From: Streptomyces sp. Ag109_O5-10
Lineage (GTDB): Bacteria > Actinomycetota > Actinomycetes > Streptomycetales > Streptomycetaceae
Direction: 5' to 3'
Length of the DNA stretch: 64,000 nt
NCBI RefSeq assembly: GCF_900105755.1
Contig: NZ_FNTQ01000001.1
Location: 8,432,001 to 8,496,000, forward strand
The position numbers and the translations under genes are program-made. The notes below the pieces were generated by a model that saw nothing but the letters and a program-made list of their open reading frames with translations, did not search any database and had not been told where the DNA came from. Within the stretch, counting starts at the first letter, position 1; every line of letters begins with the position of its first letter. Below are positions 43,165 to 51,917 of this stretch, one piece after another.

Positions 43165-44247
43165 ATGCGTAAGTCGTCCCTCCGGCGTGCCTGTGTGGCC
43201 CTCGCCGCCGTCTCCTCCCTCGCCCTCGCCGCCACCGCCTGCGGTGGCACCACCAAGAACAACTCCGGCAGTGACGAGACGTCGGCCGCCACCTCCACCG
43301 CCAAGGCCGATCCGAACGCCGCGCTCAAGAAGGGCCTGACCGTCGGGTTCCTGCCCAAGCAGGTGAACAACCCCTACTTCACCTCCGCCGACAAGGGCGG
43401 CGAGAAGGCGCTCACCGAACTGGGCAGCACGTACAAGGAAGTCGGCCCGTCCAGCGCGACCGACACCTCCGGGCAGGTCAGCTACGTCAACACGCTCACC
43501 CAGCAGCAGGTCGACGCGATGGCCGTGTCCGCCCAGGACCCCGGTGCCCTGTGCACCGCGCTCAAGCAGGCCATGAGCAGTGGTATCAAGGTCGTCACCT
43601 ACGACTCCGACACCAACGCGGGCTGCCGCAACGTCTTCGTCTCGCAGGCCGGCGCCGAGGACCTCGGCCGTACCGAGGCGCAGCTGCTCGCCCAGCAGAT
43701 CGGGTACAAGGGCGAGATCGCGATCCTGAGCGCCGCGCAGACCGCGACCAACCAGAACACCTGGATCGGGTACATGAAGGACGAGTTGAAGGACCCGAAG
43801 TACAAGAACGTCAAGCTGGTCAAGATCGCCTACGGCAACGACGACGCCCAGCAGTCCTTCCAGCAGACCCAGGGCCTGCTCCAGCAGTACCCGGACCTCA
43901 AGGGGATCATCTCCCCGACCACCGTCGGCATCAAGGCGGCCGCCCAGTACCTCTCCGGCTCCAAGTACAAGGGCAAGGTCAAGCTGACCGGCCTCGGCAC
44001 GCCCAACGACATGCGGCAGTACGTGAAGAACGGCACCGTCGAGGGCTTCGAGCTGTGGGACCCGGCCAAGCTCGGCGACCTCGCCGCCCGCACCGCCGTC
44101 GCGCTCGTCTCCGGGCAGATCACCGGCAAGGAGGGCGAGACCTTCAAGGCCGGCGGCACCACGTACACCATCGGCAAGGACGGGGTGATCAACCTCGGCA
44201 AGCCGACCGTGTTCGACGCGAAGAACATCGACCAGTTCGACTTCTAG
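43165..44247 (+). CDS. rhaS: rhamnose-binding lipoprotein
   Basis: The 360-residue periplasmic-binding-like protein (family 4, sugar) has a lipoprotein signal with lipobox ATAC (Cys26) and a Thr/Ser linker. The fold begins at LTVGFLPKQVNNPYF (about residue 58), followed by DAMAVSAQDPGAL and TYDSDTNAGCR. AAAGGAAC precedes ATG 43165. Membership in the rhamnose operon indicates L-rhamnose as ligand. Confidence 0.93.
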   Translation: MRKSSLRRACVALAAVSSLALAATACGGTTKNNSGSDETSAATSTAKADPNAALKKGLTVGFLPKQVNNPYFTSADKGGEKALTELGSTYKEVGPSSATDTSGQVSYVNTLTQQQVDAMAVSAQDPGALCTALKQAMSSGIKVVTYDSDTNAGCRNVFVSQAGAEDLGRTEAQLLAQQIGYKGEIAILSAAQTATNQNTWIGYMKDELKDPKYKNVKLVKIAYGNDDAQQSFQQTQGLLQQYPDLKGIISPTTVGIKAAAQYLSGSKYKGKVKLTGLGTPNDMRQYVKNGTVEGFELWDPAKLGDLAARTAVALVSGQITGKEGETFKAGGTTYTIGKDGVINLGKPTVFDAKNIDQFDF

Positions 44248-44264
44248 GTCTCCGGCAGGCTTTG

Positions 44265-44585
44265 ATGCAGCGCGTCTGTTTCCTCCTCAAGGTCCGGCAG
44301 GACCGCCTCGCCGAGTACCGCGAACGGCACGCCGCCGTGTGGCCGGAGATGCGCGCCGCGCTCTCCGCCACCGGCTGGCACAACTACTCGCTCTTCCTGC
44401 GCGACGACGGCCTGCTGGTGGGCTACCTGGAGACCGAGGACTTCGAGGCCGCCCGCGCCGGCATGGAGACCACCGAGGTCAACGCCCGTTGGCAGGCCGA
44501 GATGGGCCCCTTCTTCGAAGCCCTCGACGGCGCCCGCCCCGACGAGGCGATGAAACCGCTCACCGAAGTGTTCCACCTCGCCTGA
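44265..44585 (+). CDS. rhaM: L-rhamnose mutarotase
   Basis: The 106-residue protein matches RhaM/RhaU: VCFLLKVRQDRLAEYRERHAAVWPEM contains the catalytic His near residue 21, and GWHNYSLFLRDDGLLVGYLE follows. It speeds interconversion of alpha and beta anomers so that RhaI receives its preferred form. It follows rhaS by 17 bases. The ribosome site is weak (GGCAGG). Length is normal for the family. Confidence 0.94.
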   Translation: MQRVCFLLKVRQDRLAEYRERHAAVWPEMRAALSATGWHNYSLFLRDDGLLVGYLETEDFEAARAGMETTEVNARWQAEMGPFFEALDGARPDEAMKPLTEVFHLA

Positions 44586-44604
44586 ACCATGACAGGAGCC
44601 GCTC

Positions 44605-46020
44605 GTGAAGAGACGTACCGTGCTCGGTGCCGCGTTCGCCGGCGCCTCGGCCACCCCCGCGGGCACCGCGGGTGCGGCCGGCTCCGGACCGTCGGTGAGC
44701 AAGCAGCAGACCACCCGACTCGACGCCCAGGCGATCTACTTCGTCTCCTACGACGGCCTGGTCAACAACAACTCGTTCCAGAAGAGCGGCCTGCTCACGT
44801 ACCAGGACCACCAGTACGCCGGCTGGTACACCTCCACCGGCGCCGCGGTGATCGGGCGCCGGGTCCTCGGCGGCTCGTCCTGGTCGACCGTGAACCTCGC
44901 CCACCGGCTGAAGTCCAGCGACTCGCACAACGTCATCTCCATGGGCGTGTCGAGGACCGACGGCCGCCTCCACATCACCATGGACGCGCACAGCGACGGG
45001 TTCTTCTACGTGAAGTCGGTCGCCGGGCTGCTGGACAACCCCGGTTCCACGGCCTGGACCCCGGCCGTCTTCGGCGCCGTACAGACGTCCCTCGACGGGC
45101 TGTCGCTCACCTCGCAGTTCACGTACCCGCAGTTCGTCCAGACCCCCGAGGGCGGGCTCCAGCTCAGCTACCGGGTGGGGGTCTCCGGAAACGGCCGCAA
45201 CGCCCTTGCGGAGTACGACGGTTCGGGCTGGACCGAGCTGGGGGAGTGGAGCGGCTCCACCGGGACGTACACGAGCACGCACGGTTCGTCGACCGCCCGC
45301 AACATGTACCTGCACGGCATCGACTACGACGTCGACGGGCGGTTGCACGCCTTCTTCACCTGGCGCGAGCAGTCGGCGTCCGTCATGTGCAGCGGCGGTG
45401 GCATCACCAACCACGACACCTGCTACGTCCGTTCCACCGACCGCGGCCGCACCTGGCGCAACGACGCGGGCGCCCTGGTCGCCACCACCGGCACCTCGGA
45501 CACCGTCGCCGTCACCGACTCCGGGCTGGTCGTCGACTTCCTCGGCCCGGACCACTCCCTGATGAACCAGGAGAGCCAGTGGACCGACTCCGCCGGCCTC
45601 CCGCACGCGGTCATCAGCTACGTCCCCGGCCGCTTCGGCCGGTGCACCACGGACTACGTCGCCGACCGCACCGCCCACGGCCGCGCCTTCCACCTCCGCA
45701 AGAACTCCGCCGGCGCCTGGCAGAAGACCGAGATCCCGGTCCCCCTGAACTCCAGCCAGCGCACCAAGCTGGTCCTGGACAAGTACGACAACGCCTACGC
45801 CGTCCTTCCCCACGGCCGGATCGCCGGCGCGTCCAGGGCCTCCGGCTACTCCGACTGGGCGCTGCTCCACGACGGCAGCGACCTGAACGCCTTCGGCGAG
45901 GTGGTGGTCGACGAGCTGCGGGTCAGGGCCGACAACGTGCTGTCGTTCATGTACCAGGAGACGTCGAGCGGGACGACACCCTCCGCACTCCATGTCGTCG
46001 ACTTCGCCCTGCCCGCCTGA
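44605..46020 (+). CDS. secreted BNR-4 beta-propeller protein, candidate rhamnose-releasing lyase or glycosidase
   Basis: The 471-residue protein has a twin-arginine-like signal (KRRTVLGAAFAGAS) and then a beta-propeller of the BNR-4 repeat family: SDSHNVISMGV, THGSSTARNMYLHGIDYD and DRGRTWRNDAGALV. This fold occurs in ulvan lyases and in enzymes that release terminal L-rhamnose from rhamnosyl-glucuronate on arabinogalactan. GTG 44605 has AGGAG 7 bases upstream and follows rhaM by 19 bases. Coexpression with rhamnose uptake points to extracellular rhamnose release; catalytic residues cannot be assigned without alignment. Confidence 0.8.
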   Translation: MKRRTVLGAAFAGASATPAGTAGAAGSGPSVSKQQTTRLDAQAIYFVSYDGLVNNNSFQKSGLLTYQDHQYAGWYTSTGAAVIGRRVLGGSSWSTVNLAHRLKSSDSHNVISMGVSRTDGRLHITMDAHSDGFFYVKSVAGLLDNPGSTAWTPAVFGAVQTSLDGLSLTSQFTYPQFVQTPEGGLQLSYRVGVSGNGRNALAEYDGSGWTELGEWSGSTGTYTSTHGSSTARNMYLHGIDYDVDGRLHAFFTWREQSASVMCSGGGITNHDTCYVRSTDRGRTWRNDAGALVATTGTSDTVAVTDSGLVVDFLGPDHSLMNQESQWTDSAGLPHAVISYVPGRFGRCTTDYVADRTAHGRAFHLRKNSAGAWQKTEIPVPLNSSQRTKLVLDKYDNAYAVLPHGRIAGASRASGYSDWALLHDGSDLNAFGEVVVDELRVRADNVLSFMYQETSSGTTPSALHVVDFALPA

Positions 46021-46120
46021 CCCGGACCGGTGTGCGAGTCATGTCGTAATGTGAAGCCCTTCCGGATGTGCCCTTCCGTGCCGTGAAGGCGCCGTCCATG
46101 TTTCCTGGAGGTCTCGACCG

Positions 46121-47146
46121 ATGGCCCAGTCGGTGGGTATCAAGGACGTCGCCCGCGCCGCCGGAGTCTCGGTGGGTACGGTCTCGAACGTCATCAACCG
46201 CCCGGACACCGTCGCCGGCGAGACCAGGGCGCGGGTGCAGTCGGCGATCGACCGGCTCGGGTACGTCCGCAGCGAGTCCGCGCGTCAGCTGCGCGCGGGC
46301 CGCAGCCGGATCATGGGCCTGCTCGTCCTCGACATGGGCAACCCCTTCTTCGTGGACGTGGCCCGCGGCGCCGAGCGGGCGGCCCGGGACGCCGGGCTCG
46401 GAGTGATGGTCTGCAACAGCGCGCAGAACGCCGGCGAGGAGGCCGAGTACCTCTCGCTCTTCGCCGAACAGCGGGTGCGCGGCGTCCTGCTCACCCCCGC
46501 GGACGCGACCGGCCGCAACATCGAGTCCTTCCGCCGGCACGGCATCCCCTTCGTGCTCGTCGACCGGGTCGCCGAGGGCACCACCGAGTGCTCGGTCAGC
46601 GTCGACGACGTGGCGGGCGGCGCGCTGGCCGTGCGCCACCTCGTCGACGCCGGGCACCGCTCGATCGCGTACGTCAGCGGGCCGCCCGGCCTCAACCAGG
46701 TCCGCGACCGGCGCACCGGCGCCCTGAACGCCCTCGCCGAGGCCGGGCTCGGCCCCGAGGCGCTGCGTGAGCTGCCGTCCGAGCGGCTCGACGTGGCCGC
46801 CGGGCGGGACGCGGGCGCCCGCCTGCTCGGCCTCGCCGACCGGCCCACCGCCGTTTTCTGCGCCAACGACCTCCTCGCCCTCGGCGTCCTGCAGGCCATG
46901 TACGCGGCCGGGGTGGTCGTCCCGGACGACCTCGCGATCGTCGGCTACGACGACATCGAGTTCGCCGCAGCGGCCGCCGTACCACTGACCTCCGTCCGCC
47001 AGCCCGCCGTCACCATGGGGGCCATGGCGGCGGACCTCCTCCTGGAGGAGACCGAGGATCGCGAGGGACAGGCGGCGCACGAACACCGCCGGGTGGTGCT
47101 CCAGCCGGAACTGGTGGTGCGGCGCTCCAGCCTCGCCGCCCGCTGA
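46121..47146 (+). CDS. LacI family regulator, probable rhamnose repressor
   Basis: The 341-residue protein begins with a LacI helix-turn-helix (GIKDVARAAGVSVGTVSNVIN, residues ~5-25), a hinge with SESARQLRAGRS, and an effector domain with MGLLVLDMGNPFF, FCANDLLALGVLQ and IVGYDDIEFA. It closes the rhamnose gene set. The TGAAAC-type palindromes at 39258 and 39424 fit its family. ATG 46121 has CTGGAGG 10 bases upstream. Confidence 0.92.
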   Translation: MAQSVGIKDVARAAGVSVGTVSNVINRPDTVAGETRARVQSAIDRLGYVRSESARQLRAGRSRIMGLLVLDMGNPFFVDVARGAERAARDAGLGVMVCNSAQNAGEEAEYLSLFAEQRVRGVLLTPADATGRNIESFRRHGIPFVLVDRVAEGTTECSVSVDDVAGGALAVRHLVDAGHRSIAYVSGPPGLNQVRDRRTGALNALAEAGLGPEALRELPSERLDVAAGRDAGARLLGLADRPTAVFCANDLLALGVLQAMYAAGVVVPDDLAIVGYDDIEFAAAAAVPLTSVRQPAVTMGAMAADLLLEETEDREGQAAHEHRRVVLQPELVVRRSSLAAR

Positions 47147-47243
47147 TCGGTGATTCAGTAACGATTGCATGATCCCGGGGGTGGATCCGGCCGGGAGGTG
47201 TGCTGAACTGGGACGCGACCGTCCGTCCGTCCCGGGAGAAACG

Positions 47244-48545
47244 TTGAGCCTCAGCTACCGCCAGCCCGGCGTCGTCCTCACCGACCGCCGCTTCACCGTC
47301 CCCCTCGACCACGCGGACCCGGACGGTGAGACCGTCGAGCTGTACGCCCGGGAGGTGGTCGCGAGCGACAAGGCGGACCAGGAGCTGCCCTGGCTGCTGT
47401 ACCTCCAGGGCGGCCCGGGCTTCGGAGCGAATCGTTTCGTCGGACGCCAGGCCTGGCTCGACCGGGCCCTGGCCGACTACCGCGTCCTGCTCCTCGACCA
47501 GCGCGGCACCGGCCGCTCCACCCCGGTCAACCGGCAGACCCTCCCGCTGCGCGGGGGTCCGGCCGCCCAGGCCGACTACCTGGCCCGCTTCCGCGCCGAC
47601 TCCATCGTCCGGGACTGCGAGGCGATCCGCCCCCAGGTCACCGGTGGCGCCCCGTGGACGACCCTCGGCCAGAGCTTCGGCGGCTTCTGCACGGTCACCT
47701 ACCTGTCGTTCTTCCCGGAGGGACTCAAGACCTCCCTGATCACCGGCGGCCTGCCCGCCCTGGACGCGCACGCCGAAGACGTCTACCGCGCCGCCTACCC
47801 GCGCATCGAGCGCAAGGTCACCGCGCACTACGACCGCTACCCGCAGGACGTCGAGCGGGCCCGGCGGATCGCCGAGCACCTCCTGGAGCACGAGACCCTG
47901 CTGCCGAACGGCTACCGGCTCACCGTGGAGGCCTTCCAGTCCCTCGGCCTGATGCTGGGCATGAGCGACGGCAGCCACCGCCTGCACTTCCTCCTGGAGG
48001 ACGCCTTCGTCCGCACCCGGTCCGGCCCGGAGCTCTCCGACGCCTTCCAAGAACAGGTCCAGGGCCTGCTGTCGTACGCGAGCAACCCGCTGTACGCCCT
48101 GGTCCACGAGCCGGTCTACGGCCAGGACGCCCGCCCCACCGCCTGGGCGGCCGAGCGGGTCCGCGCCGAGTTCCCGCAGTTCGACGCGGCCAAGGCGCTC
48201 GCCGGCGACGCCCCGCTGTTGTTCACCGGGGAGACCGTGCACCCCTGGATGTTCGAGACCGACCCGGCCCTGCGGCCCCTGAAGGCGGCGGCCGACCTGC
48301 TCGCCGCCCGAACCGACTGGCAGCCGCTGTACGACCCGGCCCGCCTGGCCGCCAACGAGGTCCCGGTCGCCGCCGCGGTCTACCACGACGACATGTACGT
48401 CGACGCCGGGCACTCGCTGGCCACCGCCCGGGCCGTCCGGGGCCTGCGCACCTGGGTCACCGACGAGTTCGAGCACGACGGACTGCGCACCGGCGCTCCC
48501 CGGGTCCTGGACCGGCTCCTCGCCCTCGTCCACGACGAGGTGTGA
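47244..48545 (+). CDS. alpha/beta hydrolase, proline iminopeptidase-like
   Basis: The 433-residue serine hydrolase matches S33 prolyl aminopeptidases: oxyanion segment LLYLQGGPGFGANR, LLDQRGTGRSTPV, and nucleophile elbow GQSFGGFC (Ser near residue 152). The C-terminal His is in VDAGHSLATAR. I choose TTG 47244 with GGGAGAA 5 bases upstream; the frame from 47169 lacks a ribosome site. It releases N-terminal proline from peptides, which could assist growth on proline-rich plant proteins, but that link is inference. Confidence 0.9.
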   Translation: MSLSYRQPGVVLTDRRFTVPLDHADPDGETVELYAREVVASDKADQELPWLLYLQGGPGFGANRFVGRQAWLDRALADYRVLLLDQRGTGRSTPVNRQTLPLRGGPAAQADYLARFRADSIVRDCEAIRPQVTGGAPWTTLGQSFGGFCTVTYLSFFPEGLKTSLITGGLPALDAHAEDVYRAAYPRIERKVTAHYDRYPQDVERARRIAEHLLEHETLLPNGYRLTVEAFQSLGLMLGMSDGSHRLHFLLEDAFVRTRSGPELSDAFQEQVQGLLSYASNPLYALVHEPVYGQDARPTAWAAERVRAEFPQFDAAKALAGDAPLLFTGETVHPWMFETDPALRPLKAAADLLAARTDWQPLYDPARLAANEVPVAAAVYHDDMYVDAGHSLATARAVRGLRTWVTDEFEHDGLRTGAPRVLDRLLALVHDEV

Positions 48546-48624
48546 CCCCCGGCCGGTACACCGCTTGCGCGCGAGGCGGGTCCGCGTAGTCTGCGGCCGT
48601 GGCGGAACGAGGGACACCAACAGC

Positions 48625-49521
48625 ATGAACACGGACCCGGAACTGCTGGCCGGCCGCTTCGAGGAACACCGCGGCCGGCTGCGCGCGGTGGCCTACCGGA
48701 TGCTCGGCTCGCTCGCCGAGGCCGAGGACGCCGTCCAGGAGGCATGGCTCAGACTCGGGCGCGTCGACACGGACGAGATCAGGAACCTGGGCGGGTGGCT
48801 GACCACGGTGGTCGGCCGGGTCAGCCTCGACATGCTGCGGTCCCGTACCGCGCGCCGCGAGCAGCCCATCGACGAGACCTTCGTCCCGGACCCGGTGATC
48901 AGGCCGCTGCCGGGCATCGACCCCGAACAGGAGGCGCTGGAGGCGGACTCCGTCGGACTCGCCCTCCTCATCGTGCTGGAGACGCTGGAGCCCGCCGAGC
49001 GGCTGGCGTTCGTCCTGCACGACCTGTTCTCGGTCCCCTTCGACGACATCGCGCCGATCGTGGAGCGCAGTTCGGCGGCCACCCGCCAGCTGGCCAGCCG
49101 GGCCCGCCGCCGGGTCCAGGGGGCCGCCCCCTCGGCCGACCCGGACCTCGGCAGGCAGCGCCGGGTTCTCGACGCCTTCCTGGCCGCCTCCCGGGACGGC
49201 GACTTCGAGGCGCTGGTCGCGCTGCTCCACCCGGACGTGGTGCTGCGCGTCGACTCGGGCGCCCTGGTGCGCGGCGCCGCCGCCTCCAAGGTGCTGCGCG
49301 GGGCGCGGACGGTGGCCGAACAGGCGCTCACCTTCCGGCAGTTCGCCGAAGCGGCAGACCTCGCCCTGGTCAACGGCACCGTCGGCATGGTCACCGCGCC
49401 CGCGGGCCGCCCGCTCTCCGTCATGGCGGTCACCGTCGCCGACGGCCGGATCACCGAGATGTACATCCTGGCCGACCCGGACCGGCTGGCCCGCCTGGAC
49501 TACACCGCCGGGGACGACTGA
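48625..49521 (+). CDS. ECF RNA polymerase sigma factor, ECF41-like with SnoaL-type tail
   Basis: The 298-residue protein has sigma region 2 (AYRMLGSLAEAEDAVQEAWLRL, about 21-42), region 4 (about 115-165, VPFDDIAPIVERSSAATRQLASRARRRV) and a C-terminal SnoaL-like domain (about 175-298) ending with ADPDRLARL, similar to the NPDKL motif that controls ECF41 factors. No anti-sigma gene is adjacent, as expected for this group, whose tail regulates activity. Neighbours do not include the usual carboxymuconolactone decarboxylase partner. Confidence 0.9.
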   Translation: MNTDPELLAGRFEEHRGRLRAVAYRMLGSLAEAEDAVQEAWLRLGRVDTDEIRNLGGWLTTVVGRVSLDMLRSRTARREQPIDETFVPDPVIRPLPGIDPEQEALEADSVGLALLIVLETLEPAERLAFVLHDLFSVPFDDIAPIVERSSAATRQLASRARRRVQGAAPSADPDLGRQRRVLDAFLAASRDGDFEALVALLHPDVVLRVDSGALVRGAAASKVLRGARTVAEQALTFRQFAEAADLALVNGTVGMVTAPAGRPLSVMAVTVADGRITEMYILADPDRLARLDYTAGDD

Positions 49522-49660
49522 CGGCCGTTCGGACGACGGCGGCCGGGTGGCCGGCGGCGACGGGGCACGGGGGCTGACGCCTGCGCGTGGCCGTTCTCCT
49601 GTCCTGCGGGTGGTTCCTCTCTCCGTGGTAGCCGGGTGGTTTGCCTTCCACCGGGTGAAG

Positions 49661-49706
49661 AGGACTCCCACAGGGCCACAGGGAGGACTCCCACAGGGCC
49701 ACAGGG
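49661..49706. repeat. 23-bp perfect tandem duplication
   Basis: Two adjacent identical 23-bp units starting AGGACTCCCACAGGGCC occupy the 229-base gap between the sigma-factor gene and the convergent aldo/keto reductase gene. No coding region or strong terminator is otherwise seen in 49522-49750. Confidence 0.9.
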
Positions 49707-49750
49707 CCGGAATCCCAGCGGCGACTTCCGGGACCGCGGCGGATCCCCGC

Positions 49751-50833
49751 TCAGTAGCGGGCGCTGCTCGCCAGCAGCGGCGGGTACACCGCGCTCGGCA
49801 CCCCGTCGACCGTGGCGCCCGCGTACTTGAGCATGGTGCCGACGCGGTGGTTGAGGTCGTGCGGGAAGTTGAGGGCCGGGGCGGACACCTCGTCGAGCCG
49901 GGCCGTCTGCTCCGGTGCCAGGCGGACGTCGAGGGCGGCCACGTTGGCCTCCAGGTGGTCGAGGGTGCGCGGACCGATCAGGGTGGAGGTGACGCCGGGG
50001 CGGTTCTGCACCCAGGAGAGCGCCACGGCGGCCGGGCTCGCGCCGGTCTCCTCAGCGATCGCGGCCACCGCCTCGATCACGGTGAACTGCCCCTCGGAAG
50101 GCTGCCCGAGGAGGGCCGCCCGCTTCGCGTCGGCGGGTGCGGACCGGTCCCTGCGGTACTTCCCGGAGAGGTAGCCGTTCTTCAGCGGCGACCAGGGCAA
50201 CAGCCCCATCCCGGCGTCCTGCGCGAGCGGGACCAGTTCGCCCTCGATGGTGCGCTCCAGCAGCGAGTACTCCATCTGCAGCGCCGTCACCGGCGTCCAG
50301 CCGCGCAGCAGCGCCGTGGTGTGGGCCTTGGCGGTGAACCAGGCCGGGGTGTCGGAGAAGCCGACGTACCGGATCTTGCCTGCCGTGACCAGGTCGTCCA
50401 GGGTGCGCAGGGTCTCCTCGACCGGGGTGGACCGGTCGTGGTTGTGCAGCCAGTACAGGTCGACGTAGTCGGTGCGCAGGCGGCGCAGCGAGTCCTCCAG
50501 CTGGCCGACGATCGCCTTGCGGCCGGCGCCGCCGCCGTTCGGGTCGCCGAGGTGCAGGTTGCCGAAGAACTTGGTGGCCAGCACCAGGCGGTCGCGGCGG
50601 CCGGGACGGGCGGCGAGGAAGTCGCCGAGGATCGCCTCGGAGTGGCCGTTGGTGTAGAAGTTGGCGGTGTCGACGAAGTTGCCGCCGAGGTCGAGATAGG
50701 TCTGGAGGATCTTCTCCGACTCCTCGACCGAGCAGCCGAAGCCGCCGTCCTCGCCGAAGTTCATCGCACCGAGGCAGAACGGGCTCACCTTGAGTCCGGA
50801 CCGGCCGAGACCGACGTACGAGTCGAGTGTCAT
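49751..50833 (-). CDS. aldo/keto reductase
   Basis: The 360-residue NADPH-dependent AKR has the tetrad in VDTANFYTNG (Asp, Tyr near residues 55-60), ATKFFGN (Lys near 87) and LYWLHNHD (His near 128), plus the cofactor-binding GPRTLDHLEANVAAL tail. It resembles the general oxidoreductases that respond to AraC regulators encoded divergently. ATG 50833 is chosen because homology to the AKR N-terminus (LGRSGLKVSPFCLGAMNFG) begins there. Substrate is unknown. Confidence 0.92.
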   Translation of the reverse strand: MTLDSYVGLGRSGLKVSPFCLGAMNFGEDGGFGCSVEESEKILQTYLDLGGNFVDTANFYTNGHSEAILGDFLAARPGRRDRLVLATKFFGNLHLGDPNGGGAGRKAIVGQLEDSLRRLRTDYVDLYWLHNHDRSTPVEETLRTLDDLVTAGKIRYVGFSDTPAWFTAKAHTTALLRGWTPVTALQMEYSLLERTIEGELVPLAQDAGMGLLPWSPLKNGYLSGKYRRDRSAPADAKRAALLGQPSEGQFTVIEAVAAIAEETGASPAAVALSWVQNRPGVTSTLIGPRTLDHLEANVAALDVRLAPEQTARLDEVSAPALNFPHDLNHRVGTMLKYAGATVDGVPSAVYPPLLASSARY

Positions 50834-50993
50834 GTAATGCTCCGTGGAAGACGGTGGGAAATCCGACTCCTCGAGCAAACCAGGCTGAGCTGCGGGAACG
50901 TTAGGGCGATCGCATCGCGGGCTTGCACGATCCTGCCGGGTTTCCGGGGGAGGGCGTTGCGGCCGGCCCCCGGGCGGCGTTTGAATCGGGAGC

Positions 50994-51908
50994 GTGTCCC
51001 TCGACGAACTGCGCTCGCTGATCGACCGGCACGCCCCGCGCGACGCCGACGCCGTGGCCGCGATCGACGGCCTCATGCTGACCCGCGCCGAACGGCCGAC
51101 GGGTCCGCGCTCGGGGATCGTGGACCCCGTCCTCGCGCTGGTCGCCCAGGGGGCCAAACGGCTGACGCTGGGCGGCCGGATCTACGACTACGAAGCGGGC
51201 CAGTACCTGGTCGTCTCCGTGGACCTGCCGGTCAGCGGGCAGTGCACCCGGGCCAGCCGTGAGACGCCGTTCCTCGGGTTCGGCTTCCGGCTGCGGCCCT
51301 CACGCATCGCGGCGCTGCTCCTGGAGTCCGGCACCGACCCTCACCCGGGCGGGGTGCGCCGACGCACCGATCTGCCCGCGCTCGCGGTCGGCGAGGCGCC
51401 CGCCGACCTGGTCGACGCGGTCGTCCGGATGGTCCGGCTGCTCGACCGGCCCGCGGACATCCCGGTGCTCGCCCCCATGATCGAGCGGGAGATCCTGTGG
51501 CGGCTGATCACCGGCGGGCAGGGCGCACTGGTCCGGCAGATCGGGCTCGCCGACAGCAGGCTCACCCAGATCGGCCGGGCCGTCCGCCACATCCGCCAGC
51601 ACTACACCGACGTCCTGCGCGTCGAGGACCTGGCCCGCCTCTCCGGGATGAGTGCCTCCCCGTTCCACCGGTACTTCCGCGCGGTCACCGCGATGACCCC
51701 GATCCAGTACCAGAAGCACATCCGCCTCCAGGAGGCCCGGCTGCGCCTGATGAGCAGCACCGACGACGTGTCCGACGTGGGGTACGCGGTCGGCTACGAC
51801 AGCGCCTCCCAGTTCAGCCGCGAGTACCGGCGGCAGTTCGGACGGCCGCCGGGGGCGGACGCGGTGCGGCTGAGAAACGCGCAGGACGAGGTCGGCACCG
51901 CTCAGTAG
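50994..51908 (+). CDS. AraC family regulator (AraC_N type)
   Basis: The 304-residue protein has an N-terminal cupin-like AraC_N domain (about 20-170, QGAKRLTLGGRIYDYEAGQYLVVS in part) and two C-terminal helix-turn-helix motifs (RVEDLARLSGMSASPFHRYF and DVSDVGYAVGYDSASQFSREY). Divergent pairing with an aldo/keto reductase is a common arrangement, and it probably controls that gene from the 160-base shared region. GTG 50994 lies 9 bases after a weak site. Confidence 0.92.
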   Translation: MSLDELRSLIDRHAPRDADAVAAIDGLMLTRAERPTGPRSGIVDPVLALVAQGAKRLTLGGRIYDYEAGQYLVVSVDLPVSGQCTRASRETPFLGFGFRLRPSRIAALLLESGTDPHPGGVRRRTDLPALAVGEAPADLVDAVVRMVRLLDRPADIPVLAPMIEREILWRLITGGQGALVRQIGLADSRLTQIGRAVRHIRQHYTDVLRVEDLARLSGMSASPFHRYFRAVTAMTPIQYQKHIRLQEARLRLMSSTDDVSDVGYAVGYDSASQFSREYRRQFGRPPGADAVRLRNAQDEVGTAQ

Positions 51909-51917
51909 GCTGACCGG

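Noticed and set aside
47169..47243. Extended N-terminus of the proline iminopeptidase-like protein
   Set aside because: No ribosome site precedes ATG 47169, whereas TTG 47244 has GGGAGAA and fits the family start.
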